NCBI GenBank assembly: GCA_020636215.1
Contig: JACJYG010000007.1
Location: 620,001 to 684,000 of the forward strand
Reading direction: 5' to 3'
Source: Lewinellaceae bacterium
GTDB taxonomy: Bacteria; Bacteroidota; Bacteroidia; Chitinophagales; Saprospiraceae
DNA: 64,000 nt
Position numbers and translations under genes: made by a program. Under the pieces are notes generated by a model, which searched no databases, was not told the DNA's origin, and saw only the letters and a list, made by a program, of their open reading frames with translations. Of this stretch, positions 7,345-15,680 are shown piece after piece (position 1 is the stretch's first letter; every line of letters starts with the position of its first letter).

Positions 7345-9294
7345 TCATCGAGACTTCTTCTCTACCAGCAGTACATGCCCCGGGTAATAGTCCGGGTTGA
7401 TCTCTACAAAATTCCACTCATTGAACCAATGGTATACTTCGCCAGTCAGCAGGTCGGTGACTTTAAGGTTGACGTTCCGGTCAATACCCAGCAATTGCTT
7501 GGGTACTTCGATGAATCCAGCCTGGCGATAATCTACATCAAAACTGGCGATACACCAAATGATATTGCTCCGGTCATCGGTGTACTTGACGTAGCTCATC
7601 AATTGCTCATTGTCGGTGCGGGTGAATTGTATATTCCAGGTGCTTTGCAGGGCCGGCTGTTCCTTCCTGATATGGTTCAGGCGGGTAATGAGGTCTGTCA
7701 GCCGGTTGCGGTAGTTCCAGTCATAGTGCCGGACCTCATATTTTTCCGAATTGAAATATTCCTCTTTGCCATTCGTGTTTGGCGTGTTTTCCAGGAACTC
7801 ATAGGATGGGCCGTACATTCCGTAGTTGGACGATAGCGTAGCGGCCAGCAACAGGCGTTTGGCGAAGGTGTTGGGGCCGGCGTTCATCATCTCAAAAGCG
7901 AGGATGTCGGGGGTATTGGGCCAGAAATTGGGGCGGAAGTACTCCCTTAGCTCCGTTTGGGTGAGCTCGGTGATGTATTCCTCCATTTCGCGCTTGGTGG
8001 TCCGCCAGGTGAAATAGGTGTAGGATTGACTGAAGCCTCCTTTAGCCAGTTCTGCCATTACTTTTGGGCGAGTGAAAGCTTCGGCCAGGAAGATCGTGTC
8101 CGGATAATCCTTTTGTACTTCGGCAATAACCCACTCCCAGAAGCGGAATGGTTTGGTGTGCGGATTATCAACCCGGAAGATCTGTACACCGGCTTCGCAC
8201 CAGTAAATAATAACACTTTTGAGCTCCTCCCAGAGCTTCTTCCAATCCGCAGACTCGAAGTTGATCGGTACGATGTCCTGATATTTCTTCGGTGGGTTTT
8301 CAGCGTAGGCAATAGTGCCGTCGGGCCGCCAAAGGAACCAATCCGGATGTTCTTTGATATAGGGATGGTCGGGGGCGCATTGGAAGGCAAGGTCGAAGGC
8401 GATGTCCATGCCGTGCTCCTTTGCTTTTTTCAGAAGCCTCTTGTAATCCTCCAGTGTGCCGAGTTCGGGGTGGATGGCTTTATGGCCGCCTTCGTCACTG
8501 CCAATAGCCCAGGGAGAGCCGGGCTCATCGGGCCCTGCATCGGTGCTATTGTTTTTGCCCTTGCGGTTGAGTTTGCCAATAGGATGGATAGGGGGGAAGT
8601 ATAAAACGTCAAAGCCCATTTCCTGAATGCGCGGCAACAGGCGCTCACAATCCTTAAAAGTGCCGTGCCGGCCCGCTTGCTCCGAGGTAGAACGCGGGAA
8701 AATTTCATACCAGGTGCTGAACAACTCCTTCTCCCAACCCACCCGCACGCGCAGGTTTTTATCATATACCGTTTCAAACTGCTTCATCGGGGAATCCTCC
8801 ACTACCTGTGCAAAAGCTTCGCCAATGACCAACTGCACCGCTTCATCATAAGCGTCTTCCTTGGCCAATTGCTGAGCCAGATTGTTGAGTTCCGACGCTT
8901 TGGTTTTGGAAAATTGCTTGGCGGTTTCCTGCAGGTAATGGGCGCCGATCTTTAGCTCCACCCGCATGTCCTGTCCAGCTTCCTGTTTCTTCAGGAAGCC
9001 CTTGTGCCAATTTAATAGATGGTCGATCCACCCTTCCAGTTTATAGTGGTAGATTCCCTTTTTTTTCACCTTGAAGCTCGCCTTCCAGACGTCGTTGGCT
9101 TCGCTTTCCATTGGGACTTCCGTCCACTGCTTTTCACCATCATGGCGGTAAAGCAGGGCAACGCGGATGTAATCGTGGCCGTCGCCAAAAATATCAGCTA
9201 CGACATCCACACTTTCGCCGGGCACGCGCTTGATAAAAAACTGGCCGTTTTCGATCTGAGGCCGGACGTTCTCAATGATGACTCTGTTTCTCAT
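7345..9294 (-). CDS. glgE: Alpha-1,4-glucan:maltose-1-phosphate maltosyltransferase
   Basis: GlgE extends alpha-1,4-glucan using maltose-1-phosphate. The start at ATG 9294 (MRNRVIIENV) gives 649 residues, the family size. Residues about 1-115 are the GlgE N-terminal domain (DUF3416); the GH13 barrel follows with YFPPIHPIGKLNRKGKNN, the nucleophile Asp376 in IFRVDNPHTKPF and Glu405 in FLAEAFTRP. In known pathways its substrate comes from trehalose via trehalose synthase and maltokinase, or via GlgM; none of these is in the window. A -7 box TATTTTTG lies at 9356-9349, about 48 bases upstream. The protein is cytoplasmic. Confidence 0.93.
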   Translation of the reverse strand: MRNRVIIENVRPQIENGQFFIKRVPGESVDVVADIFGDGHDYIRVALLYRHDGEKQWTEVPMESEANDVWKASFKVKKKGIYHYKLEGWIDHLLNWHKGFLKKQEAGQDMRVELKIGAHYLQETAKQFSKTKASELNNLAQQLAKEDAYDEAVQLVIGEAFAQVVEDSPMKQFETVYDKNLRVRVGWEKELFSTWYEIFPRSTSEQAGRHGTFKDCERLLPRIQEMGFDVLYFPPIHPIGKLNRKGKNNSTDAGPDEPGSPWAIGSDEGGHKAIHPELGTLEDYKRLLKKAKEHGMDIAFDLAFQCAPDHPYIKEHPDWFLWRPDGTIAYAENPPKKYQDIVPINFESADWKKLWEELKSVIIYWCEAGVQIFRVDNPHTKPFRFWEWVIAEVQKDYPDTIFLAEAFTRPKVMAELAKGGFSQSYTYFTWRTTKREMEEYITELTQTELREYFRPNFWPNTPDILAFEMMNAGPNTFAKRLLLAATLSSNYGMYGPSYEFLENTPNTNGKEEYFNSEKYEVRHYDWNYRNRLTDLITRLNHIRKEQPALQSTWNIQFTRTDNEQLMSYVKYTDDRSNIIWCIASFDVDYRQAGFIEVPKQLLGIDRNVNLKVTDLLTGEVYHWFNEWNFVEINPDYYPGHVLLVEKKSR

Positions 9295-9348
9295 TTTTAT
9301 GAGGGCTTGCAGGTTTAAAGTTGGGATAAAACAGCAACAGCTTCGTGT

Positions 9349-9356
9349 CAAAAATA
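9349..9356 (-). promoter_or_regulatory. Bacteroidota -7 promoter box for glgE
   Basis: Read on the minus strand the octamer is TATTTTTG, an exact match to the Bacteroidota -7 consensus TAnnTTTG. It lies 55 bases upstream of the chosen glgE start. A TTTG lies further upstream at a slightly long spacing (24 bases), so the -33 part is uncertain. Confidence 0.4.
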
Positions 9357-9580
9357 CACGAATCTGGTTGAATTATAGGGCAAACATAGGGAGAATAATT
9401 GTATAGCCCTACTTTTTGAACCATCCTGGGTTGGGATACTGACGTACAAAGTTCAGCGGGAGGCAATGGGGGGGCGTTTTTCGGCTCGCGGGGGGCTTCT
9501 AAATGCCAATAGAAGGTTAACGGTATTAAGAAAGCGTTAAAAGCCAGTGGGCTGCCGGCAAAACGATTATTTTGTTACCG

Positions 9581-10903
9581 ATGAAGAATTATTTTCCGGC
9601 AATGCTTGCCGTAATGGCGTTGATGGGGCTATCCATTATTCAATATCAGTTGTTGCGTTCGGGCATACAACTGGAAAAGCAGCGCTTTGAACGACAGGTA
9701 TATGCAGCCCTGCAGGAAGTGGAGCAAGGCATTAATCACAATACCCGGTTGCGGCAGCAGATCCAACGCCTGCAACGCCAACGGTTCGAACCGCTGGCCA
9801 TCCCGGAGCAGGCCCTTCCACAATGTGTAACGGACACTTTGTTCGCCATGCTGAGAGCAGGCCTTTCACATCATGGCCTTGGTTTTCCTTTCCACTTTTC
9901 ACTGGCGGAGGATTTTCTCGGCAATACGATTGCCGGAGAGCCTTTTCAGGGAGTCGGACAAGATAAAAAGATGGCCACTTACAGCCATCGCCTGCGAGGC
10001 CTGTTACAGCAGGAGTGCAACTGCAACCTGGTGCTGCATCTTCAGGTAGAACAGCTCTTCGGGCTGTTGCGCAAGCGCCTCAATTATCTGTTGGCGCCAT
10101 CAGTGGCCTTTTTGCTGGTGCTGTTTGCCGTACTGTTTCTGCTCGTCCGAAACCTAAACCGGCAAAAACAGTTGGGACGCGTGAAAAACGATTTCATTAA
10201 CAACCTGGCGCATGAACTGAAAACCCCGGCTTTTTCCATCTCCTTGTTATCCAAGCTTCTGCGACAGGCGCTCCAAACAGGCGCAGCAGAAAAAACAGAG
10301 GGCTACCTGATGCTTATCGAGCAGGAAAATGAACAGATAAAAGGCCATATTGAAAAAGTGTTGGAACTGGCCAGCCTGGAAAATACGCGCTATCAATTGG
10401 AATTGAAGGATGGCCGCCTTCATCCGTTACTGGAAGCGGTAGCGGCTCAGTACCGCCTAAAGGCCGGGCAAACTGGCGGAAGCCTGGACTGTAGGCTGGA
10501 AGCCCCCAATGATCAAATACGGATGGACGCATTGCACCTGCGTAACGCTATTCAAAACCTGTTGGACAACGCCCTGAAATATAGCCCCGGCGCGCCGGCC
10601 CTTGGGCTGCACACCCGGAATACAGATCGCACCATCCTGGTCCTGGTCACGGACCAGGGCGCAGGTATTGCTCCTGTGCACCAGCAACGGATCTTCGAAA
10701 AATTCTATCGCGGCCACCCCAACCTCGGGGTTAAAGGCTTCGGCCTGGGCCTCAGCTATGTTCAGGAAATCACCCGCGCCCATCATGGAAAAGTAAGCCT
10801 GGATAGCACCCCAGGGCAGGGGAGCTGTTTTACATTGGAAATCCCCCTGGCAGGAGGTAGTACCAGGCGCCAGGACAACTTTAGAATTCGTTCAAAATCA
10901 TAA
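9581..10903 (+). CDS. Two-component sensor histidine kinase
   Basis: This 440-residue membrane kinase starts at ATG 9581; a TTG three codons upstream is possible but not needed. One transmembrane helix is at residues about 5-24 and another at about 172-190, enclosing a ~145-residue extracytoplasmic sensor domain with no recognised fold. The HisKA motif NLAHELKTPAFS places the phosphorylated His at 211. ATPase motifs follow: N-box NAIQNLLDNALKYSP, G1 DQGAGIAP and G2 GFGLGLSYV. It lacks a clear HAMP domain. Only 3 bp separate it from the response regulator, so they form an operon and a cognate pair. Signal unknown. Confidence 0.93.
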   Translation: MKNYFPAMLAVMALMGLSIIQYQLLRSGIQLEKQRFERQVYAALQEVEQGINHNTRLRQQIQRLQRQRFEPLAIPEQALPQCVTDTLFAMLRAGLSHHGLGFPFHFSLAEDFLGNTIAGEPFQGVGQDKKMATYSHRLRGLLQQECNCNLVLHLQVEQLFGLLRKRLNYLLAPSVAFLLVLFAVLFLLVRNLNRQKQLGRVKNDFINNLAHELKTPAFSISLLSKLLRQALQTGAAEKTEGYLMLIEQENEQIKGHIEKVLELASLENTRYQLELKDGRLHPLLEAVAAQYRLKAGQTGGSLDCRLEAPNDQIRMDALHLRNAIQNLLDNALKYSPGAPALGLHTRNTDRTILVLVTDQGAGIAPVHQQRIFEKFYRGHPNLGVKGFGLGLSYVQEITRAHHGKVSLDSTPGQGSCFTLEIPLAGGSTRRQDNFRIRSKS

Positions 10904-10906
10904 CCC

Positions 10907-11584
10907 ATGCCTAAACTATTGCTGATAGAAGACCACGAAACATTGGGGTATGCCCTCAAAGAATACCTGGAGATGAAAGGCTATTCAGTAGCCTTGGCCC
11001 AGGATGGCGACAAAGGGCTGGCCTATTTTCAAAAATTCCCGACTGACCTGTGCATCCTGGATATCATGATGCCGGGGAAGAACGGTTTTGCCGTAGCGGA
11101 AGCGATCCGGAGACAGGCTCCCCAGCAGCCCATCATTTTCCTGACTGCCCGTTCGCTCAAAGTGGATATCCTCAAAGGTTTTGGCCTGGGAGCTGATGAT
11201 TATATTGTCAAACCCGTGGACGAAGAAGAACTGGTGGCCCGCATTCAGGCCGTTCTTCGGAGGGTGGCGCCAGATGAGGAACCCACTACCTGTCAGATTG
11301 GGCGCTACACCTTTGACCATCCTAACCAGAAGCTCAGCCTTGGCAATAAAGAACGCTTGCTCACCGAGCGTGAGGCCCATTTGTTATTCTTGCTCTGTAA
11401 TCGAAAAGGACGGCTATTACCTCGCCAGGAAGTACTCAAAAGCCTCTGGAGTCAAAACGATTACTTTACCCGTCGAAGCATGGACGTATTTATCTCCCGC
11501 CTTCGCAAATACCTCAGCGAGGACCCGGATATTGAGATACAGAATGTATACGGAAGTGGATTTATTCTTTCAGATAAGCGCTAA
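10907..11584 (+). CDS. Response regulator transcription factor, OmpR/PhoB family
   Basis: The 225-residue protein has an N-terminal receiver domain with the acidic pocket Glu8/Asp9, phosphoacceptor Asp52 (ILDIMMPG), Thr80 (FLTAR) and Lys102 (VKPVD). A C-terminal winged-helix DNA-binding domain follows, with LLTEREAHLLFLLC, LPRQEVLKSLW and SMDVFISRLRKYL. It is the partner of the kinase encoded 3 bp upstream. A strong hairpin directly after its stop ends the operon. Target genes are not evident. Confidence 0.95.
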   Translation: MPKLLLIEDHETLGYALKEYLEMKGYSVALAQDGDKGLAYFQKFPTDLCILDIMMPGKNGFAVAEAIRRQAPQQPIIFLTARSLKVDILKGFGLGADDYIVKPVDEEELVARIQAVLRRVAPDEEPTTCQIGRYTFDHPNQKLSLGNKERLLTEREAHLLFLLCNRKGRLLPRQEVLKSLWSQNDYFTRRSMDVFISRLRKYLSEDPDIEIQNVYGSGFILSDKR

Positions 11585-11590
11585 AAAAAA

Positions 11591-11619
11591 CTGTCGCTCT
11601 GATAAGTTCAGAGCGACAG
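11591..11619 (+). terminator. Terminator-like hairpin after the two-component operon
   Basis: A 12-bp perfect stem (11591-11602 with 11608-11619, loop TAAGT) begins 7 bases after the response-regulator stop. An oligo-A run precedes it; a T-rich tract follows only after about 14 bases, within a second weaker GCCGGCGA inverted repeat (about 11625-11670). Confidence 0.65.
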
Positions 11620-11870
11620 CACCCGCCGGCGATTTTTCTTCTCTACAAAAGCTTAATACCTTTTCGCCGGCTTTAAAGATTGAACACCCAATTGACCATG
11701 TTATAGAAGATTAGCCGATTGCTTTTTGTTTGTTTGTGTTTACGTAGCAAATGTAAGCCCGGCCCTTCCCCCTCGAAATGACCTTTGTCATCGGCATTGT
11801 TGATTTTTGTCACCGGCTCTTCCGGTAGCTTGTAAACCACCGTGTTCAATTATGCGGAGATCTTGCCTTT
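11620..11870. other. Gene-free stretch before repeat element A copy 2
   Basis: After the operon terminator the sequence holds the GCCGGCGA inverted repeat and a T/G-rich tract near 11720-11745. No supported ORF, tRNA-like fold or promoter box was found. The two flanking genes converge on this region. Confidence 0.5.
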
Positions 11871-12198
11871 AACATGGATCATCCCGAATTTTCGTAGAAT
11901 ATCCCGGAAGATGCTCGGCCCCTGCCCATTCGGGCCGGGGCCGATACTACGCCTGATCGGCGGAGCCCGCCTGCTGTGCCGCAGGCCGGCAGGGATACTA
12001 AGTTGATGCTATTGATGAGAGAAGCCGCCCATTAAAGTTCTTTTTGTTGTGGAGCCTCCTCATCCATAGTATCAACGGCCCGCAGGGCCAAAGTATCCTC
12101 AAAGCCCGTATGCGATGGGGCTTTGAGGAGTATCCCCGCCTGCTGCCAGCGGCGGGCAGGAATAGAATCGCTGATTGGGGGCTCAAAATTCGGGATGA
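11871..12198. mobile_element. Repeat element A, copy 2 (complete, with terminal inverted repeats)
   Basis: This copy retains both ends: TCATCCCGAATTTT at 11879-11892 and its exact complement at 12185-12198. The interior (about 290 bp) carries the same set of hairpins as copy 1, including the CCTCAAAGCCC/GGGCTTTGAGG stem. It lacks the nested element B and instead has a short GGCCC-rich hairpin at that point. It lies between convergent genes and ends 7 bases before the stop codon of the kelch-like gene, the same placement as copy 1. No transposase is present. Confidence 0.75.
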
Positions 12199-12205
12199 CT
12201 CCTGT

Positions 12206-12991
12206 TTACTGTTCAAGCTCTTTTATTTGTTGCTGCACGGCCTTTTCGATGGCCTCAGGCAGCAGTGGCCCGTAGTGATCTCGGAAGCCTTCCAGGTCAT
12301 ACCAGGTTTGAAACTCGCCAAGTTGCAGGGATTGGCCTTTCCCTTTCAGGCGAAAAGTACGCGCCTGCCCCTCCATCGTATCCTCGAAATACTGGGCGTG
12401 GTCCGAAAAAGGCTGAAGCTTATATGCGAACTTGCCATTCAGGAGAAAAAACTCATCCTGGTTCGAGTCCATCAAGCCGCCAAAAACGGCTAAACGGTCG
12501 TCACAAAGTTGATAACAATCAGACTGAAAAGGCCGGCCGGCAATCAAGGACTCAATGGCAGAATCCAGCTCGATGACGGCCAGATAGGGAAAGGTGATAT
12601 ATTGGCCTTCAGATTCGCTGTACCCATATCCTCCCAGAAGGTAGAGGGTGTTGCCCTGCTGGTAGTAGGCCATTCCGGTAGAGCTGGCCTGCTCAGCCAA
12701 TGTACCTTCCAGATTGCTGCTGGTGTAGGCCGAGGCCCTTTTGCGAGCCAGGTCGATCAGCAAAATGTCGAGGTTGGGGAAATCACCTTTATAAAGTTCC
12801 GGGACATCAGAGCGGATGCTTCCTCCAAATACGATCAGGTAATTATTGTACGCACCTACGGCGTAGCCGTACATCTCCTGCAGCGTAGGGTAAAGCTCGT
12901 AAGCTGAGGGGGGCAATTCACGCACCGTTTGGGCAAAGGAACCAGGCATGGAAAAGGTGGCTAAGGTGGCTAGGAGAATAAGGCGTTTCAT
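12206..12991 (-). CDS. Secreted kelch-like protein of unknown function
   Basis: The 261-residue product starts with a signal peptide (MKRLILLATLATFSMPGSFAQ). Three kelch-like blades are visible from their hydrophobic-GG signatures: YLIVFGGS, LYLLGGYGY and LAVFGGL. Kelch propellers usually have five to seven blades, so the protein is either a partial propeller or a divergent member. It has no T9SS sorting domain and ends in a charged helix (AVQQQIKELEQ). Its stop lies 7 bp from repeat element A, so truncation by the element is conceivable. A promoter box TAAATTTG is visible at 13021-13014. Function unknown. Confidence 0.7.
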   Translation of the reverse strand: MKRLILLATLATFSMPGSFAQTVRELPPSAYELYPTLQEMYGYAVGAYNNYLIVFGGSIRSDVPELYKGDFPNLDILLIDLARKRASAYTSSNLEGTLAEQASSTGMAYYQQGNTLYLLGGYGYSESEGQYITFPYLAVIELDSAIESLIAGRPFQSDCYQLCDDRLAVFGGLMDSNQDEFFLLNGKFAYKLQPFSDHAQYFEDTMEGQARTFRLKGKGQSLQLGEFQTWYDLEGFRDHYGPLLPEAIEKAVQQQIKELEQ

Positions 12992-13013
12992 CTTGCTCGT
13001 TTAAATGTAACAA

Positions 13014-13021
13014 CAAATTTA
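13014..13021 (-). promoter_or_regulatory. -7 promoter box for the kelch-like gene
   Basis: The minus strand reads TAAATTTG, an exact fit to TAnnTTTG, 23 bases upstream of the start codon. No well-spaced -33 TTTG is evident. Confidence 0.35.
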
Positions 13022-13176
13022 TGCTTTGAGAGGTGCAACAGGAGTGGCTCATATCAGCCCCTTTCGTCAGAATTTGTAAAAATCTCGAATAAGAGTGACA
13101 ATTATCATCTACAGGCTTTACAAAAAGGCACAATTTTGCGTCATTGACCAAAGTCGCCTCCGAATAAGCGCAAAAA

Positions 13177-13416
13177 ATGAATAAACAGATTACTATTTTT
13201 GGGGTGGGATGCTCCTTGTGCCAGCTTTTACGATCAAACATTCGACGGGCTTCCCAGGATTTGGGCCTGGAGATAGAAATTCACGAGGTTACCGACATTC
13301 AGGAAATGATCAACCGAGGGATTAGCGCTATTCCTGCTTTGGCGGTAGGAAATGAAGTGGTGGCCAGTGGCAGAGTGCCGGAGGTGTCCGATATTATTCG
13401 ATTTCTTCAGTCCTGA
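13177..13416 (+). CDS. Small thioredoxin-fold redox protein
   Basis: This 79-residue protein is a mini-thioredoxin: strand KQITIFGVG, active-site CSLC (Cys-x-x-Cys at residues 12-15), helix, then AIPALAVGNEV with the cis-proline, and GRVPEVSDIIRFLQ. It matches the redox-active disulfide protein type found in archaea and bacteria (TM0996/MTH895-like). It has no signal peptide, so it acts in the cytoplasm. The role is probably thiol-disulfide exchange; the partner is unknown. It precedes the universal stress protein gene on the same strand, with 217 bp between them. Confidence 0.85.
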   Translation: MNKQITIFGVGCSLCQLLRSNIRRASQDLGLEIEIHEVTDIQEMINRGISAIPALAVGNEVVASGRVPEVSDIIRFLQS

Positions 13417-13473
13417 ACCTTTCATTCACTTCAACCACCATTCAACAGCAACAGCAGCGCGGTTCGTTCTCCC

Positions 13474-13481
13474 TACCTTTG
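13474..13481 (+). promoter_or_regulatory. -7 promoter box upstream of the universal stress protein gene
   Basis: TACCTTTG is an exact TAnnTTTG match located between the mini-thioredoxin and the Usp gene. If used, it implies a roughly 145-base leader for the Usp mRNA. Confidence 0.35.
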
Positions 13482-13633
13482 AATTGGGGCCTATTTCCAT
13501 TTTTATTTACAATATCCTTGCAACAAGCGCTTCCTTCCGGTGAAAATTATCATCTCATTACTTACTTTGGCTTTTTCTTCCCCTCATTTTTTTTTAAAAT
13601 TACACCCATAGAAAAATAGACCATACCACACCT

Positions 13634-14482
13634 ATGAAAAAGATCCTCTTTCCAACCGACCTTTCCGAGGCGGCTGCCAATGCTTTTATTTATTCGCTCC
13701 ACCTGGCAAGTAAAACCGGTGCAGTGATTACAACCTTGCACGTCTATCGACGGCCGGAAGTGAAATCGGCCAAGTTGCCCCGGACTTTGGAAGATTTCTA
13801 CGCTTCTTATGACCTGGAAGAGTTTCAGAACTATAAGGATTCCCTTCCCACCTTGCGCGAAATCCAAAAAAACAGTGGCTTTTCCCATGTAAAGGTCAAT
13901 CACGTCCTCAAATCTGGTAAAACAGTGGATACCATCCTTCAGGTAGCGGAAGAGGAAGAGGCTGAAATGATTGTAATGGGCACCACCGGCGCAACGGGGC
14001 TAAAAAAAATATTCCTTGGCAGTATCGCCGGGGAAATACTTGAACATGCCACATGCCCCGTACTGGCTATTCCCGAGAAAGCCATTTTTGACGGATTGAT
14101 CGACCGCATCGCATTTACTACTTCTTACAAGGAAGAAGAGAAAAAAGCCCTCCGGAAAGTACTGGAAATATTAGAACCTTTTCATCCTCAGGTTCATTGC
14201 ATCAATGTCGACCTGGCTCATACCGATTTCCAAACCCATGCTATGGAAAAGTTCAAACAAGGGTTTGAAGAAAATGATCACCTTCAGTTCCATGTCCTGG
14301 ATGGGAATGATATCCAGGAAATGATCACCAAATTCCTGCAGGAAAACGACATTGATATTCTGGCTATGGTCACCCATAAAAGATCATTCCTGGAAGAGCT
14401 TTTCAATTATAGCCAGACCAAGATGATGTCTTACCATGCGGATACGCCCATCTTATCAATTCAGGCACATACCCTGGAATAG
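13634..14482 (+). CDS. Universal stress protein, tandem UspA domains
   Basis: This 282-residue protein has two Usp domains. The first (1-~150) begins MKKILFPTDLSE and ends with the ATP-binding loop GTTGATGLKKIFLGSIAG (G-2x-G-9x-G-S) and ATCPVLAIPE. The second (~155-282) has a degenerate nucleotide loop (THKRSFLEELFNYSQTKMM) and ends DTPILSIQAH. Two-domain Usp proteins of this layout are common in Bacteroidota and act as cytosolic stress-response proteins. The second site probably does not bind ATP. Confidence 0.92.
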   Translation: MKKILFPTDLSEAAANAFIYSLHLASKTGAVITTLHVYRRPEVKSAKLPRTLEDFYASYDLEEFQNYKDSLPTLREIQKNSGFSHVKVNHVLKSGKTVDTILQVAEEEEAEMIVMGTTGATGLKKIFLGSIAGEILEHATCPVLAIPEKAIFDGLIDRIAFTTSYKEEEKKALRKVLEILEPFHPQVHCINVDLAHTDFQTHAMEKFKQGFEENDHLQFHVLDGNDIQEMITKFLQENDIDILAMVTHKRSFLEELFNYSQTKMMSYHADTPILSIQAHTLE

Positions 14483-14680
14483 GTAATACTAAAAAACAGC
14501 GCGGGCGCAATTTCAGCACTCCTGAATTTTTGTAGCTGGGTCAACGATGTGTTGGGCCAATAGGGATGGGTGTGTTTGCGGGCCAGCCCCGCTATTCCAA
14601 TCTTCCAGCCGGATCTGATTTTTGCAGAATTTTCTTTCGCCTAAGTGGGGGAGGAGCCAGGCTAATGGCATCCTTTTATT
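14483..14680. other. Gene-free stretch after the Usp gene
   Basis: No ORF with plausible coding character and no recognised RNA fold was found. It leads into the inverted-repeat element at 14681. Confidence 0.45.
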
Positions 14681-14859
14681 AGAAGCTGTTTGGATTTGGT
14701 TTTTAGAATTTATTATAGGCTATTTTTTCGTCAATCAAGGCTCTTTTTGAGCCTCGCTCTTTTTGAGCCTCGTACCCATAGGTACGGGGCGAAAAAAAGC
14801 CGCAGAGTGGCGGAAAAAGAGGCATAATAAAACTGAAGGACTAAATTCAAACAGCTTCT
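14681..14859. mobile_element. Repeat element C (179-bp MITE with long imperfect inverted repeats)
   Basis: The left end reads AGAAGCTGTTTGGATTTG and the right end, on the opposite strand, AGAAGCTGTTTGAATTTA. The similarity continues inward for about 40 bases. The interior has a tandem duplication of GCTCTTTTTGAGCCTC and a small CGTACC/GGTACG palindrome, and codes for nothing. A solo copy of the end sequence is at 43060, and a related 80-bp element is at 15558. Confidence 0.7.
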
Positions 14860-14960
14860 TAGAGCGCATAACCGGCCCATTCATTTAACAGACTTTAACG
14901 ACGGACAGATAAGAATCGAAAACAAGCCGGCGTTATGGAACATACAAAAAAAAATAAACC

Positions 14961-15557
14961 ATGAGACAATCTGCAAAAATCACCATCACCCTATTGCTCT
15001 GTGCTTTGTTTACCCTGCCGGCCCTGGCTCAGATCAGGGTCAACCCTAAGGTAGGCGTCAACTTTTCCGGCCTCGATGCCAAACTTCAGGACATTACGGC
15101 GGAAGCTCGCGTTGGCTGGAATGCCGGCCTTGACTTTCGCATTGGTCAAGGCTTTCTTTTCCTCAACCCGGGCGTTCATTATTACAGCTACACCGCCCGG
15201 CTGGTCAAGGACATAGAGAGCCCGGACGATGTGAAGCTTTCGGATGAAACAACCATTCAGAACATCAAACTTCCGGTCAACCTCGGTATCCGGCTTACGG
15301 GCGATAATGGCCTGCTTGGCCTACATGTGCAAGGAGGGATTGTGCCTGCTATGGTTGTTGGTGTGACGGAAAAGCAGGACTTTTTCTTCGACAAAAATGA
15401 CCTCAATACGTTTACGCTCGGCGCCAATATGGGTGTTGGTGTCGATATACTGTTCTTCACCCTGGACGCCAACTACGAAATCGGCCTGAACGACTTCTTC
15501 AAAGATGCGGCTGGCCGAAACAACATGCTTACGGTTAGCGCCGGGATTAAATTCTAA
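14961..15557 (+). CDS. Outer-membrane beta-barrel protein
   Basis: The 198-residue protein has a signal peptide (MRQSAKITITLLLCALFTLPALAQ) followed by alternating amphipathic strands (VNPKVGVNFSGL, VGWNAGLDFRIG, FLFLNPGVHYYSYT, LGANMGVGVDILFFTLDANYEIGL) and ends with an aromatic C-terminus (AGIKF), as expected for a small 8-strand barrel of the PorT-like/OMP_b-brl_2 group of Bacteroidota. It would sit in the outer membrane; ligand and role are unknown. It is followed by a small inverted-repeat element and a bidirectional terminator. Confidence 0.85.
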   Translation: MRQSAKITITLLLCALFTLPALAQIRVNPKVGVNFSGLDAKLQDITAEARVGWNAGLDFRIGQGFLFLNPGVHYYSYTARLVKDIESPDDVKLSDETTIQNIKLPVNLGIRLTGDNGLLGLHVQGGIVPAMVVGVTEKQDFFFDKNDLNTFTLGANMGVGVDILFFTLDANYEIGLNDFFKDAAGRNNMLTVSAGIKF

Positions 15558-15637
15558 AGAACGTGTTTAAATTTAGTTTTTCAGTTAATATGAGATGGAT
15601 CTCATATTAGCGAAAGGATTAATTTTAAACACGTTCT
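15558..15637. mobile_element. Repeat element D (80-bp inverted-repeat element related to element C)
   Basis: An 18-bp inverted repeat (AGAACGTGTTTAAATTTA at 15558-15575; complement with one mismatch at 15620-15637) encloses a second perfect palindrome at 15587-15608 (AATATGAGAT/ATCTCATATT). The end sequence aligns with that of element C (AGAAnnTGTTTrAATTTAGT then TTCAGTT), so the two are probably one family. It begins immediately after the barrel-gene stop codon. Confidence 0.6.
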
Positions 15638-15643
15638 AAATCT

Positions 15644-15680
15644 AAAAATCCGCGGAGGCCCTAAATCTCCGCGGATTTTT
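15644..15680. terminator. Bidirectional rho-independent terminator
   Basis: A perfect 14-bp stem (15644-15657 with 15667-15680, core ATCCGCGGAG) has A5 on the left and T5 on the right, so it can terminate from both sides. It lies between the convergent barrel gene and papain-like gene. Its last two bases overlap the stop codon of the latter. Confidence 0.88.

Noticed and set aside
12461..12480. A GGTTCGAGTCC motif resembling a tRNA T-loop
   Set aside because: It lies within the kelch-like coding region and no acceptor, anticodon or D arm can be folded around it.
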